A DNA stretch of 64,000 nt, from contig OZ038324.1 in the NCBI GenBank assembly GCA_964035795.1, forward strand, positions 8,679,407-8,743,406. The letters are read 5' to 3'. Numbering within the stretch: the stretch's first letter is position 1; the number at the start of each line of letters is the position of its first letter. The notes under the pieces are model-generated. The model searched no databases and was not told the DNA's origin. It saw nothing but the letters and a program-made list of their open reading frames with translations. Positions 1 through 11,479 of the stretch are shown in pieces. Source of the stretch: Pterobdella sp. o SKG-2022 (taxonomy: Eukaryota; Annelida; Clitellata; Hirudinida; Piscicolidae). The position numbers were made by a program, and so were the translations under genes.

Positions 1-2259
1 ATATTTTTTCGTATTGAAATCCATCCCTTACAATCTTATTAAAATTTTTTTTTTTTGAAATATTCGCATGAAAAATTCATTCTTAAAAATGTTCTGGAGA
101 TAAAAACTTCGTGATATGACTTTCATAATTCATTAGGCAAAATAATTTAAAAATTTCATTCAAAAAAAGAACTTGTGAAGTGGCGGAAACTTTTTTTTTT
201 GAGAACTTCACTCAATGAAATTTTGATTGAGTTTTTGAACAATTTCAGACATTTTTTCAAAATCTACTGAAAAAAGTCAAAATAATGTTTCAAAAATATA
301 GAAAAAAACAATATAAAACTCTTTTTACGCTAACGTTTTATAATAAGGCTGAGCTTTTCAAAAATTATAGCTTTTGATTCTCAATGAATGTATTAAAAAA
401 TGTCTCTTAATTGATGATACTTGTTGCAAAACTTTAATATAATAACTTAATTGAAAAATGTGAAAAAAAATTTCAAAAATAGTGACAACCAATCAAACAC
501 AAGGCCAAAATTGAATTTCGTTTTAAATTATAAAAAGATCTCTTTTTTGATGGATTTGAAATACTTTGGAAATTTTGAAACATCTGGATGATTACAATTT
601 TTAACAAATAATTAGACATAACAATCGTGAACAACAAAAAATAGTTGAAGAATAATGATAAAACTTAAGTCATCAAAATCATTTTCAAAACAAATTAATT
701 TAAATAAAAATATGAATAAATGGAGCAAAAAAATAACTTTCATTATTATTATTATTATTTTTATTTTTATTGCTTTTTTTATTATTGTTATTTTTATTAT
801 TTTTTGTTCATCGTCTATAAGCTGAGAGATATAGCCTGGCTTTAAAGGGATACGGTTTTTATGCATCCAAGAACGTTTGACTGCTCTGTGAGACGCCTAG
901 CTAATAATAACAATAGTAATAACAATTTTAAAAAAATACAAATAATAATAAAAACAAAAATAATAAAAATAACAATACTCTCCACTACCATACACCTCTA
1001 TTTTTTTCATGTCATGCACACTAACATACAATTTTTTTCCAAACATTTCTATTATACAAATTGAGATATTTATAAAGAATCAACCCTACACAACAAGACT
1101 CATAAGAGCATTTATTTGATGAACACATCAAAAAATAAAGAATTCCAATAGTTTGAGGTTCATATCAAAAAATAGAGAATTCCAATACTTTGAGATTCAT
1201 ATATGCAGTAATAATTCGTTTTTTTCTATAACCAAACTTTCTAAAAAGTTCTCCGTTAGAAACTGAGTGATTTTTCTCATTAAAGTTTTAAAAATGTCAC
1301 CCGATGCCATAGTATGTATAATGAGTTCATTATCAGTATTGCATGGCTTTCTTCCAGCTCTAACCATCATCAAACAATGATATAGTTAAGTCGGCCATTT
1401 TGCCGGCTTTGTTAGGGTATTCGGCGTGTTTTTGCTTTTTTTGCTGTTTATATTTAATAAAAAAAATATTCACAACTCAATTGGTTGAAAAAACAATAAA
1501 TAAATAAAAAATAATGAAATTAGAAAAAAATGAATAATAATAAAAATAATAAACAAAAAGAATAAAATAACTAACCGCAAGGGGATGATGCTTAGTGGCT
1601 GTCAACCAATGGATGTTATATTAAATAAGTTTGAGAAGAGCATACACCAACGCTTGGAGATACTGTGGAAGAGTTTTCAAAAATTGGAATTATTGAAAAA
1701 GAAAAAACTGAATGTGTAGAGTCTTTACTGCAGTTTGAAGTTGTATTTCACCATGGTAAAATGTGAAATTTTGAGGTTTTTGTCTATAGAAGATTTCTGG
1801 AAATCCTTATGGAAACTTCCATTTTGAAATAAATGGATTTTTCCAAGTTTTATGGTCTATGTTTCTATATTTAATTCTATAGATTAGGACGATGAAGAAT
1901 TGTTAAAAATGAATCAAGCTTTAAAGCTTTCGATCGAGAAATAAATATAGCTTTATACTTGGAATAGTTTATCTCTTCCATCATCATCATCATCATCATC
2001 ACCATCATCATCATCATTCTCCTCATCATCTTTTCTCTCATTCGAAGGGCAACGTATTCAAACAATAAAATTTCCAAATTTTTCTAGTCACCATTCAAAT
2101 ATTTTAATTCTCGAAATTATTTATCGCAATTTTGATTTTTTCAGTTTAATAGTTTTATACAGTCTAATAAATTCACTTTTAAATGCACATTCCCACCTAC
2201 AGTCGCTTTAAAGGAAACTTTAATTTGCATAAAGAACGACAACGTGTGATTGGTTCACA
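1..2259. other. AT-rich non-coding stretch
   Basis: I see no convincing exon here. The stretch is A/T homopolymer-rich with short (ATT)n-like runs around 740-800, and an imperfect (ATC)n microsatellite at about 1980-2017. The small open frames are low-complexity (Ile, Lys, Asn or Met runs) and have no splice or domain support. It may hold the promoter and 5' untranslated region of the candidate gene that starts at 2260. Confidence 0.6.
1980..2017. repeat. (ATC)n microsatellite
   Basis: Imperfect trinucleotide run of CATCATCAT with one ACC interruption. It produces a Met-rich spurious frame on the minus strand. Confidence 0.9.
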
Positions 2260-5200
2260 ATGTCTATGACGTCATTCCTTTTTTGTTTTCTGTTCCTGTC
2301 TGTCATGGCTCACGCTACCAGCAACCAGGTGAAAAAAGTAAAATATAAAAATTTTAGAAGTGGAAAATCGTAATAATGGTTTAAATTGAATTTTAAGTTA
2401 TAAATTTTTTGTTTTTGAAACGAGAATTTTTGATAATTAAATTTGAATTTAAAATTGATTTTAAATAAATTAATTTTGAAATGCAACTTCACAGATAAGC
2501 TTTATGCAGCTTCAATAATACTTTTGTGTGTATTTCCCCCCTAGATGCTTTTTTCGATTTTAAATTTCAAATTGGATTTAATAAATGATAGTTTAAAAAA
2601 TATTTCAGCTTTTAAACTTCAAATTCCGACATAATCTCTATATTAAAACTTTTAATAAACTGATAAAGCAACTGCCTCACAAGCTATAAACACAAATTGA
2701 AAAATTAATTCAAATTCCATCTACGCTTCCTTTACAATATAACATGGCTTATGGCTACCAAAAAAGTTTTTTATCTTATAAAATAAACCATCAACAAATT
2801 GTGTAGCGCTAAACATTGGAAAATTTAAATTCCTTTTGAAAGGTATTTTCCTCCAGGCAGTGATAAAAAAAAATCAAAATCTTAAAGAGTTCATTTGAAA
2901 TCTGATTGGTTGAAGGTTTGTTTTAACCTGAGCAAAATTGAACATCCCTCGAGCTTTAGTGCGTTAAAGTACAAACCCTGAAGTTCAAGTTTGAGAATAT
3001 GTAGTAAATTAAAACGATTTAAAATTTAAATGCACAAAAAATATATAACGCAGAGAAAAAAAAAATATATATGAAAGTTATATACAGATAAATTTTTCAA
3101 GAAGTATGGGAAGTTTGTAGGAAATGAAAGACTTTTAAACGATGTGAGATCAATCTATCAGAGCCATCAATCAAGAGCATTTATCTGCGGGGAATCTGCT
3201 GAGAAATTTAAAATATTTAAATGAAAGTAACTTTTGGATTTTATTTTGATGAAGAAAATTTATTCGATTAGAAACATGTAAATGAGAGAGAACCAATGAA
3301 ATGAAATTATTTAAACCAAAGTCTTTTAAAAAAGCAATAAATTTATATTTTGAAAATAAAATAAGCGCAACAAAATTGAATGGCAAGTGCTTAAAAGTGG
3401 ATTTAACCACAGGGGGAAACGAACCAAGAAGAACGTGCCACGTGGTTGGAGACCAGAAATGACAATCTCAAGGAAGCAGTTTTCAACTCCATTCAGGAGG
3501 TTGGTTGCTTGGTGGATTGATTGTAATGAGTGCTGAGGTGGGCTGGAGGGTGGTAGACAGAATAGTATGTAAAGTGAGGCGGGTTGGGGTGGTGGTTTGA
3601 AATATTATTTGGGAAGTGGTTGAAAGACTGGTGAGGTGGGTATAAGTTACAAAAACAAAGTTGTTCGTATAAAAAAACCTAACTCATTCATGAGATACGT
3701 CCCATGTAATTAGATTATTGAAGAGAAAAAACGTCTGTTTATTTGTATTTTTTCATTTTAACGTACACAACACGCTGCCAAAGCTCCAATTTAGAGCGAC
3801 TGGGGGTCGACATACATACATACATACATACATACATACATACATACATACATACATACATACATACATACATGTTTCTGTCTGATGTGGTTTGCAAGGC
3901 CAGCTTTGTTAACTGCAATTTTGTTGCAACCAGAAAAAGAGCATACCAAACCGTTTAATACCCCATTATTTATGTTCACCTCACCACATATGTTATTAGT
4001 ATTGTTATATTGTACATTCAGCTCTTTTTTTCGATCTTTAATATCTTTTTCTGATTGTTCTTTATTCTGGTTGCGATCGATTATGAGGGTATTTATGCTT
4101 TTTCGCCATTCGATTCTGTTCTTCACATTGCTACGCCAACCAGACACCAACCCAATAGCTTTCAAATCGTTATTCACCACATCATGCCACCTATGTTTTT
4201 GACCACCTTGACTTCTTTTACCATCGCATATTTTACTGATCAATAATTTTTTGGACCACCGGGAATCTGCCATTCTTTCAATATGTCCTAGCCATTTGAG
4301 TCTTTTCAGTTGAAGGATTGAATCTACGCGTTCAATGTTGCCTCTTCTTCTTATTTCGGTGTTTCTTAACATGTCTCTCATAGAGATTTCACATATAAAC
4401 CGAACACACTTATTAACAAAAGACTGCAATCTTTGAACATGGTTGCTCAAAGGAGCCCAAGTCTCACAACCGTAAAGCAGGATAGGCATTATAATGGATT
4501 TGAAAAGCCTCATCTTCGTTTTCCTTTCTAAATTTTTTTGATACCATATGAGCCTTCCAATACTTCTGAAAGCAATCGATGCTTTACAGATACGAGTATC
4601 AATCTCTTCATCTATGGAACAGTCGTTTCGAAGTATACTGCCCAGATATTGATACTGCTCAACTTCCTCAAAACCACCGTCAATTTGATGTACCGAACTG
4701 TTGTCAAGATGCGTGTCTGTAATATCAACTTCAGGCCACACAGCCATTATCTTAGATTTTTGAGTATTGATCTTCAAGCCGTAACGGGTAAATTCTTCAC
4801 TGAGCGATTGAATAAGAGAATTCAATACACTTCGATCATTGCTCAATAATACCACATCATCTGCGTACATGAGGATTTGAACCTTATTTTTCATGTTGAA
4901 CTTATGACGGCTGTTGTTTACCAGAGGAGTGTCAAGGTTTTATTGAATATGGACTTCGGCATCAGGATGTTTCATCATGGCAGTCTTTATGACAACATCT
5001 AAAAATAAGTTAAACAGAGTTGGAGCCAGTACATCACCCTGCTTTACACCTGATTCAATTTTGTATTCTTCAGACAACCGACCTTCAAACCGCACCACCC
5101 CATATATTTCCTTATGTAAGGCTTCTATTATACTCACGAACTTTTCAGAAAAGTTGTAGACACGACGTAACACAGCCCAAAGTAAGTTTCTGTTAACTGA

Positions 5201-7582
5201 GTCGTACGTTTTACAGAGATCAATGAAGCACAAAAAAACCGGTACGTTGAACTTCTTGGCCCGTTGCATCAATATTTCCGTAGGAAACACCAACAACCTC
5301 TCTTGGCACGAAACCCACATTGGGACTCACTTAGTTGATCTTCAACATAATGTTTCATTCTGTTCAGCATCGCTCTTGCGAATACTTTGTAGGCTGAACA
5401 TAAAAGTGAGATGCCACGGAAGTTATCGCACTTCAACCTGCTACCTTTCTTGAAGATGGGAACAGTTATTTGTTTGGTCCAGTCTAAAGGAACCTTTTTT
5501 TCGACCCATATTTGAGCTGCAATCAACTTCAACCATCTAACAGTCTCATCAGCATCTAGTGGCAGTAGCTCTGTCTTAATTCCATCAATTCCAGTCCAGC
5601 TATTTTTTTTACACTGTTTGAGTGCGACACACAATTCTTCGTTTGTCAGAAGCTCAGTCATTGGATACAGAGAGCTGTCAGATTGAGAGAGACATTGAGG
5701 GAGATGTGAAAGAGCAGAATGATTGACCAGGGTATTAATGTTTGTGACCTCTGAAGTGTTCACATCATCTCTTCAGTTTGCTTTTTGTTGTTGTTAGCCT
5801 TGTTGTACCGTCTTTGGCTATGATCTTCAAGCAACTATAACTTCTTGATTTGGTTAAAGACTTCAAATTTTTTATTAAGGAGCCACCTTTACCTTGTTTC
5901 AAACTCATTTCATAATCATCTTCTGCCTCTTTACTTTTTTGTTTCCACCATGAATTCAGAGCAAGTTTACATGCTTTTATGCATTTTTTCTTTATTATCA
6001 CATATTGGGACTTGAGAAATAATGCAACTGATTGATTTTTTTGTTTATGTTGCATAATTTTTCGGTAAACATCAGTTTTTTCAATTGTCAGCTGCCGAAT
6101 TTCTTTTGTTACCCAATCCTTTTTATATTTTGTGTGTTTGCTTGGTAAAACTTTTTTTGCAGATGTTAAACTTTCTTTAAAAACTTTCCATAGCTCATCA
6201 GTATTTTTTGGGCGACTAGGCACTGCTAACTGGTTTCTGAAATTATTTATTATGTTTTCGTCTAGTTCTCGGGAATTTTCAATGTATTGCTTGTGACTAT
6301 TGTTACGAAAATGTTGCTTATGACATAGTGATTTAAAAAATTTTGCAATAACAGGGAAGTGATCAGAAATATGAAGAGTTTTTTTGAACACTTTGGTATC
6401 CAGGATGCAAGATCGGTATTGAGCATTGATGAGTATGTAGTCAAAGACATGTCCTCCATTTTTCTGACCAGGATGGTGCCATGTATACTGATGTATCTTC
6501 TTATGAGGGAACAAAGTGTTGGTGATTGCCAGGTTGTTATAGTTGCAAAAATCCACCAGTTTTCTTCCGTTGTTATTTCTCACATGTGGATTATGCTTCC
6601 CATGTAGAGATGATCGACTAGTTGACTGACCCACTCGTGCATTGAAATCACCTGCTACTATGATGACATCCTTTTCACAAATGCTCTCAATAGTAGATTG
6701 CAGTGTTCCATAAAAATTGTCACTGTTTTCTGACTCATCAACCTCTGGAGGAGCATATGCGGCTGATACGGCAATAAGACTGATACCAAAACCACCTATT
6801 TTCACTCTTACTTGCAATAACCTTTCGTTTATAAGGCGAAAAACGCCATTTTTTTTCCACGCCTCCTTGAATTCATTCCTCAAGATAACACCAGTACCTC
6901 GTTCTGGCTGCTCGAAAGATATCCATTAATTTTGAAGAATTTACCTTTTTACAATTTTGAAATACTAAAAAGTTATGTTAATGTTTTTCTTCCCCGAAGA
7001 GACCAATTTCCAAAAAATATTTATTTTAATTATTTAAAGTTCACTTTGACACAATCAACCGCTATTAATCCTTTGTTTCAAAAAACTTCACTTTAAAGTA
7101 CAAAAAACCATTTAAATTAGAATATTCACAACATTTTATTTTTAAATTGTCTTAATAGCCACGAATCAACTTATTTTCCACAATTAATATCCTCTTTGAG
7201 CGATATGAGTTACGAGTGTCCAGACAAAATCAAAAAAAAACTCGATTATTTAAAAATTAAGATTATAATAGTGTTAAATGTTTATTTTCACAGTTATACG
7301 ATATATAATAGTAATGAATTTCACTTTTTAACTAGGTTTAAATCAAAAAATTAGCGGAGCCATGTTAACGTACGATCGAGCACACACACACACATACAAA
7401 CCACCACATCACCGGAGCAGCTGGTAGAAGAAAGGAGGCTGGCAGACATCGTTTCAAACAGGGCAGCCAAAAGAGGGAGACACCAGGGATTCTGTTTCAA
7501 GAAGACAAAAAGCGGTAGATTCCTTCCCTACATCTGCTGGAAAGATGGTGCGTGGAGGTGGGGGAAGGAAAAGAAGGAATGA
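2260..7582 (+). CDS. Candidate small secreted peptide precursor (3 exons, tentative)
   Basis: I do not recognise this protein. Three exons join without breaking frame, all at phase 0: 2260-2328, 3413-3499 and 7421-7582 (stop TGA 7580-7582), giving 105 residues. Exon 1 begins MSMTSFLFCFLFLS, a good signal peptide with a likely cut after MAHA, and ends in CAG before GTGAAA. Exon 2 follows CCACAG and is Glu/Asn-rich (NQEERATWLETRND). Exon 3 follows GAGCAG and carries a dibasic KR, then GRHQGFC, then a second Cys 14 residues on (YICWKDG). Signal peptide, acidic spacer, KR site and a two-Cys peptide are the layout of a neuropeptide or peptide-hormone precursor. An antisense RTE-like LINE fills most of intron 2. 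The exon 3 acceptor has a weak pyrimidine tract, and exon 3 could instead splice onward at GATG before GTGCGT. Existence as one gene is an inference. Confidence 0.35.
3811..3873. repeat. (CATA)n microsatellite at LINE 3' end
   Basis: About 15 uninterrupted copies of CATA, directly abutting the 3' end of the minus-strand RTE-like element. In the element's sense it reads (TATG)n and keeps the element's frame open as a VCMY repeat. Confidence 0.95.
3874..6935 (-). mobile_element. RTE-like non-LTR retrotransposon copy 1 (degenerate, with zinc finger)
   Basis: Minus-strand LINE, broken by a stop and frameshifts. The 5' part (about 6935-5765) encodes the C-terminal half of an apurinic-type endonuclease, with GDFNARVG and SDHFPV. 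The next frames (5763-5269, 5320-4940) carry reverse transcriptase blocks, including NFRGISLLC, the catalytic-Asp motif IDLCKTYDSVNR and KQGDVLAPTLFN. The frame at 4894-3791 holds the active-site YADD, the thumb/connection (YLGSILRND, GHIERM) and a C-terminal CCHH finger (CSFSGCNKIAVNKAGLANH). A stop near 4938 and a shift near 5300 inactivate it. The N-terminal endonuclease half is absent (5' truncation). At the 3' end it stops inside the linker after the first finger and runs straight into (TATG)n, whereas copy 2 has a second finger. It lies antisense inside the putative intron 2 of the 2260-7582 gene. Confidence 0.9.
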
Positions 7583-9609
7583 AATGGTTGTGGTGTGAGA
7601 TGAAAGGGAAGGTGTGGGAAAGAATAGGTTGCTTGCCTTGGAACTTTATGAATTTTTATTATTATTGTTGTTATTAAAAGAAATGAAAAGTTTGTGTTTG
7701 AGTTGTAGGGTGAGAGAAAGGGAGGTTAGAAATGGGTGTAGTGTGGATCAAAGAATGATCTGGATTGGTGAGGTATGTGGGTTCAACAACGAGGCGGGTC
7801 AGGTGGTGGCTGGTTTGGTGACTGATGTGTGATCGTGTTAGTTAGTGGGTAGTGTGGAAAAGGAACGGGTTTTGGTAAGAATTGGAACATGGTTTAAAGA
7901 AAGTAGAAGGTTGGTGGCATTTGCGGGTGGTAGAGTTTCGACGTTGTGGGATGTGGAAGTTTTATGAATCTAACAAATAATGCAAATAAATCAATTCCCA
8001 TTTTTACCACAAATAAGTTGTACAAGCAAATCTTTTCATTGTAGATTAACTTTTTCGAGAGGTGAATGGAAGCAGATGAAAGAGAACTGAATATTAAAAT
8101 TGATTTAGAAGAAATTAAATTTAGAATCTTTGTTGATAATAATTTCGAAACTTGATGTTATCTTTTGTCTAATTTTCCAGCAATAATATACTGTAGATTG
8201 GAAAAACTTTGCTCATAAGTTTTCTTTGAAACACTCGTCTTGAATAAAGTTTACAGCATTTCTTTTATTCCATGTATGATGTTGATTTTGATTTTGAAGA
8301 TTTCTGAGAGTTTAAGATTTATTTTTGAGATATTTCAAAAATATAGCATTATACAATTTGTCTAAATTCAAATGAATTTAGAAAAACGAGCTGGAATTCA
8401 AATACAAATTTAAATTTATTTGAAACTATGTAATATCATATTAAATTCATATTAAACTTGCAGGTGTAAATGTTAACTTTTGTTATAAAAAGTGTAAAAA
8501 TAGATTCTACTAAAATAAAGTGCATTTGAAATGCAAATGGTCGATAAAATTTGAGTACCTGAAAATGCACTTCAAAAGGTCGGTCTAACTTCCATTTTTG
8601 AATGCAATAGCAAAGTGAAATATAATTTGAAAAGATTATAACATAATTTTAAAAAATAATTTACAATATTTCAACAAAAAAATAATTATGGAAGTGTACA
8701 GTGGAAAACAAAATAATTTAAATTCAAAGTTTATTGTGTAAATGAGTGTTTTAAGCAAAGAGAATCTAGTTTCCATGAAAAATACTAAATTCTTCGTTAA
8801 AAAAATCAATATGGGATACAAAAATACTTCAAATTATTTATGTTTCGGATAATGAGTATTTTCAGTAATATTCATATTTCCTAAATTTTCAAGCAAAATG
8901 TAAGCTCCTATCTTCACTTGGGCAATTTGTAATACCTAGTTATACACCATTTTAAATATTAAATTCAAATACTTATTTCAAATATCTCTGTGAATGGAAC
9001 CAGGGTGTGACTAAAGCCCGTCATAAAGTCAAGGTTATCGCCATCCACTGCAAAAAGTGGATTTAAGTTATTATAGAATTTATAAAAAAAAACGTTATTG
9101 GGGGAATAATTTATTTTCTTTTAAACTCAAGTTTATTTTTAATCATGAGGATTAAAAGTGAATCTGAATCTTAAAGTTCATTTGAAGCAGGTTTAATGAA
9201 AAAATATGGAAGCTTATTCAGTTTTGTTAATGAAATCTATTTTAAATGAGATTATACATGATCCAGAACTTCTTTCGAATTATTTTTTGAAATTCTTGAA
9301 GGTTATTGAAAAATTTTCAAATTTAGCTAAAGATGAATAAGCTTCAAAAAAATCAAAAAATATAATAAATCAACTCTATTTAAAGCGATGATTTATATAG
9401 CGCTAAAGTAATAAATAAAAAATGACCTCTTCAAGGAAAATGTTGAGTTTAGCTTCTTTACTCAATCTTTTGAATATTTCTGAAAAATTATGATAATGAT
9501 CCTCAATCTAATTAGGTTACATTGCAGTACATGTCCCAGTAACTGGGGTTGACAGTAGTCTGCTGAGATTATTAATATTATGACCTAATTTATAAAATAA
9601 GTCATTCAT
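7583..9609. other. Intergenic region, no gene seen
   Basis: From 7583 to about 7970 the + strand is G/T-rich (GGTGG, GTGTGG words), like introns elsewhere here. The rest is AT-rich without supported exons. Around 9509-9565 lies a short segment (GCAGTACATGT then GGGGTTGACAG) that recurs near 31233-31280, so a dispersed repeat fragment is likely. Confidence 0.5.
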
Positions 9610-11437
9610 TTAGATCAAATTTTTTAAACAGTCAGCTCGTGCTAACGTCCAATCAAAATTAATGTATTTAAGATCCACCGTTTCAGCACTAAGCGATATA
9701 AATAACAAAACAATAACATTAATAATAATCATAATAATCATAATAAACACTACACACGTGCATAACAGACCATAAGCGTGCTTGATCCTACAAGAACACA
9801 AGGCGAATTCATCCCACGAAATTTCCCCTCGCTTTCCTGCATATTTGCCCACAATCGCCATTGTGAGTTTATAGCTGATTTGGATACCTGAGCGATAATG
9901 GGGATTTTAAAGAACGTTATAACACCTCCACACCCCCACATCATCACACCTTCTCAATCATCTTTACTACTCATATCTTCCTAATCCGTTTATGCATGAC
10001 GGATTATTGCTGCTAAACATAGGTATAAAATAAAAGGAGGAAAATATTGGAAAAAACAATGATATTAATACTAATAAACAGAGCTTATACAATAAAGATC
10101 TGAGCCATATGGTTCTTTGGAGCTACCAAAACAACAAAAATAACAACAGGAACTGAGTAATAACAAAAAAAACACAAAATACTAACAAAAAAAACAGTGA
10201 ACATACATAAAAAATAACTTAAAAATAGAAACAATAAGTAATAATAATAACAATACCGATAGCTTGGTAGATGGAGGACAGCTCCATGTAGTTGATGGTG
10301 CCAGATTTGTCTGCGTCAAACTTTTTGAAGTGTTCCTGTTTGTGTTAGTACCGTGGATTTGATGGTTGCTTATGTCTGTGTTTTTGTGTGTGGTGTACGT
10401 GGGTTTTTTGTATTTTTGTAATTAGTCTATGAATGGTGGTTAAGGATGTGTGAAGACTAAGGATGTGTGAAGACTAAGGATGTGTGAAGACTAAGGATGT
10501 GTGAAGTTTGAACAATTCGTTGTGTGATGCTTGTTTCGTGTACGTGAGAGTTGATGTTTCTGCTATATAGTCTATGCTTTGATATGTGCAAGTGGTATTT
10601 CTTTGAGCCAAACGTATATATTCAAATGAAAACACTTTTAGGAGTTTATTTTATTCCACGAAGCTTTTCGTAATATGAGCTTACATTGTCAAATGGAGGT
10701 ACAAATAAAATAAACTCCTTAAAATGGCATTCATTGGAGAACAAAATATTTTTCTTATCATGTCTATTTAGTTCCAACCAGTTAACAACAATCCTTCCAG
10801 TTGCTTTCTTGACGTCATATAAATAGACATTATACCCTTATTATTAAAAAATTATTGTATTTTTTAATTCTATTGTTATTGTTTTGATTATGAGAATATA
10901 TAAGCAAAATCAATTTGAATCTCACAGCCCATCCTTGCAGGTCTTGCACCACTTTGGCAAACTCCTCTCGGTTCAGAAAGCCTATTTCCTGCACCTGCGT
11001 GTTCATATGTGCATGGTTGTACGGTGCAGAGCTAATAACTCAGGTAGAAAGCCCGTAATATGGATTCATAGATGGGTTGAGTTTCGGGTATAAAAGTGAG
11101 GTTTTAAGAGAAAGCTTTTGCTTATTTTTATTATTTATTTTTTTCACTCATTAATTCAAATATTTTTTTCGATTTTTATTTTTTAATTCAAAAACTTTCC
11201 AGTTTCAATAAATAAGTTTTTCCAATATTTTTTTTGATCAAATATCTTTATTTAACACCAAAACTAACACCAAAGATGGAAACCAAGCACCTGGAAGCCT
11301 CCATGTTTGTGAATCCTGGCCACCCCTCTGATGGGATTCAATGGGGTACTAACAAAAATAATAATAGCTGTTATTATTATAGTTAACCAAATAAAAAACA
11401 AATGATAAGCTATAAGTTACATTATCATGAGCAGTTC

Positions 11438-11479
<42 letters not shown>

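Noticed and set aside
9037..9062. Alternative calpain last exon (GCAG then W-M-A-I-T-L-T-L-stop)
   Set aside because: It resembles a calpain C-terminus and has an acceptor, but its phase does not fit and no intermediate exon was found. The exon 9688-9610 fits phase and sequence better.
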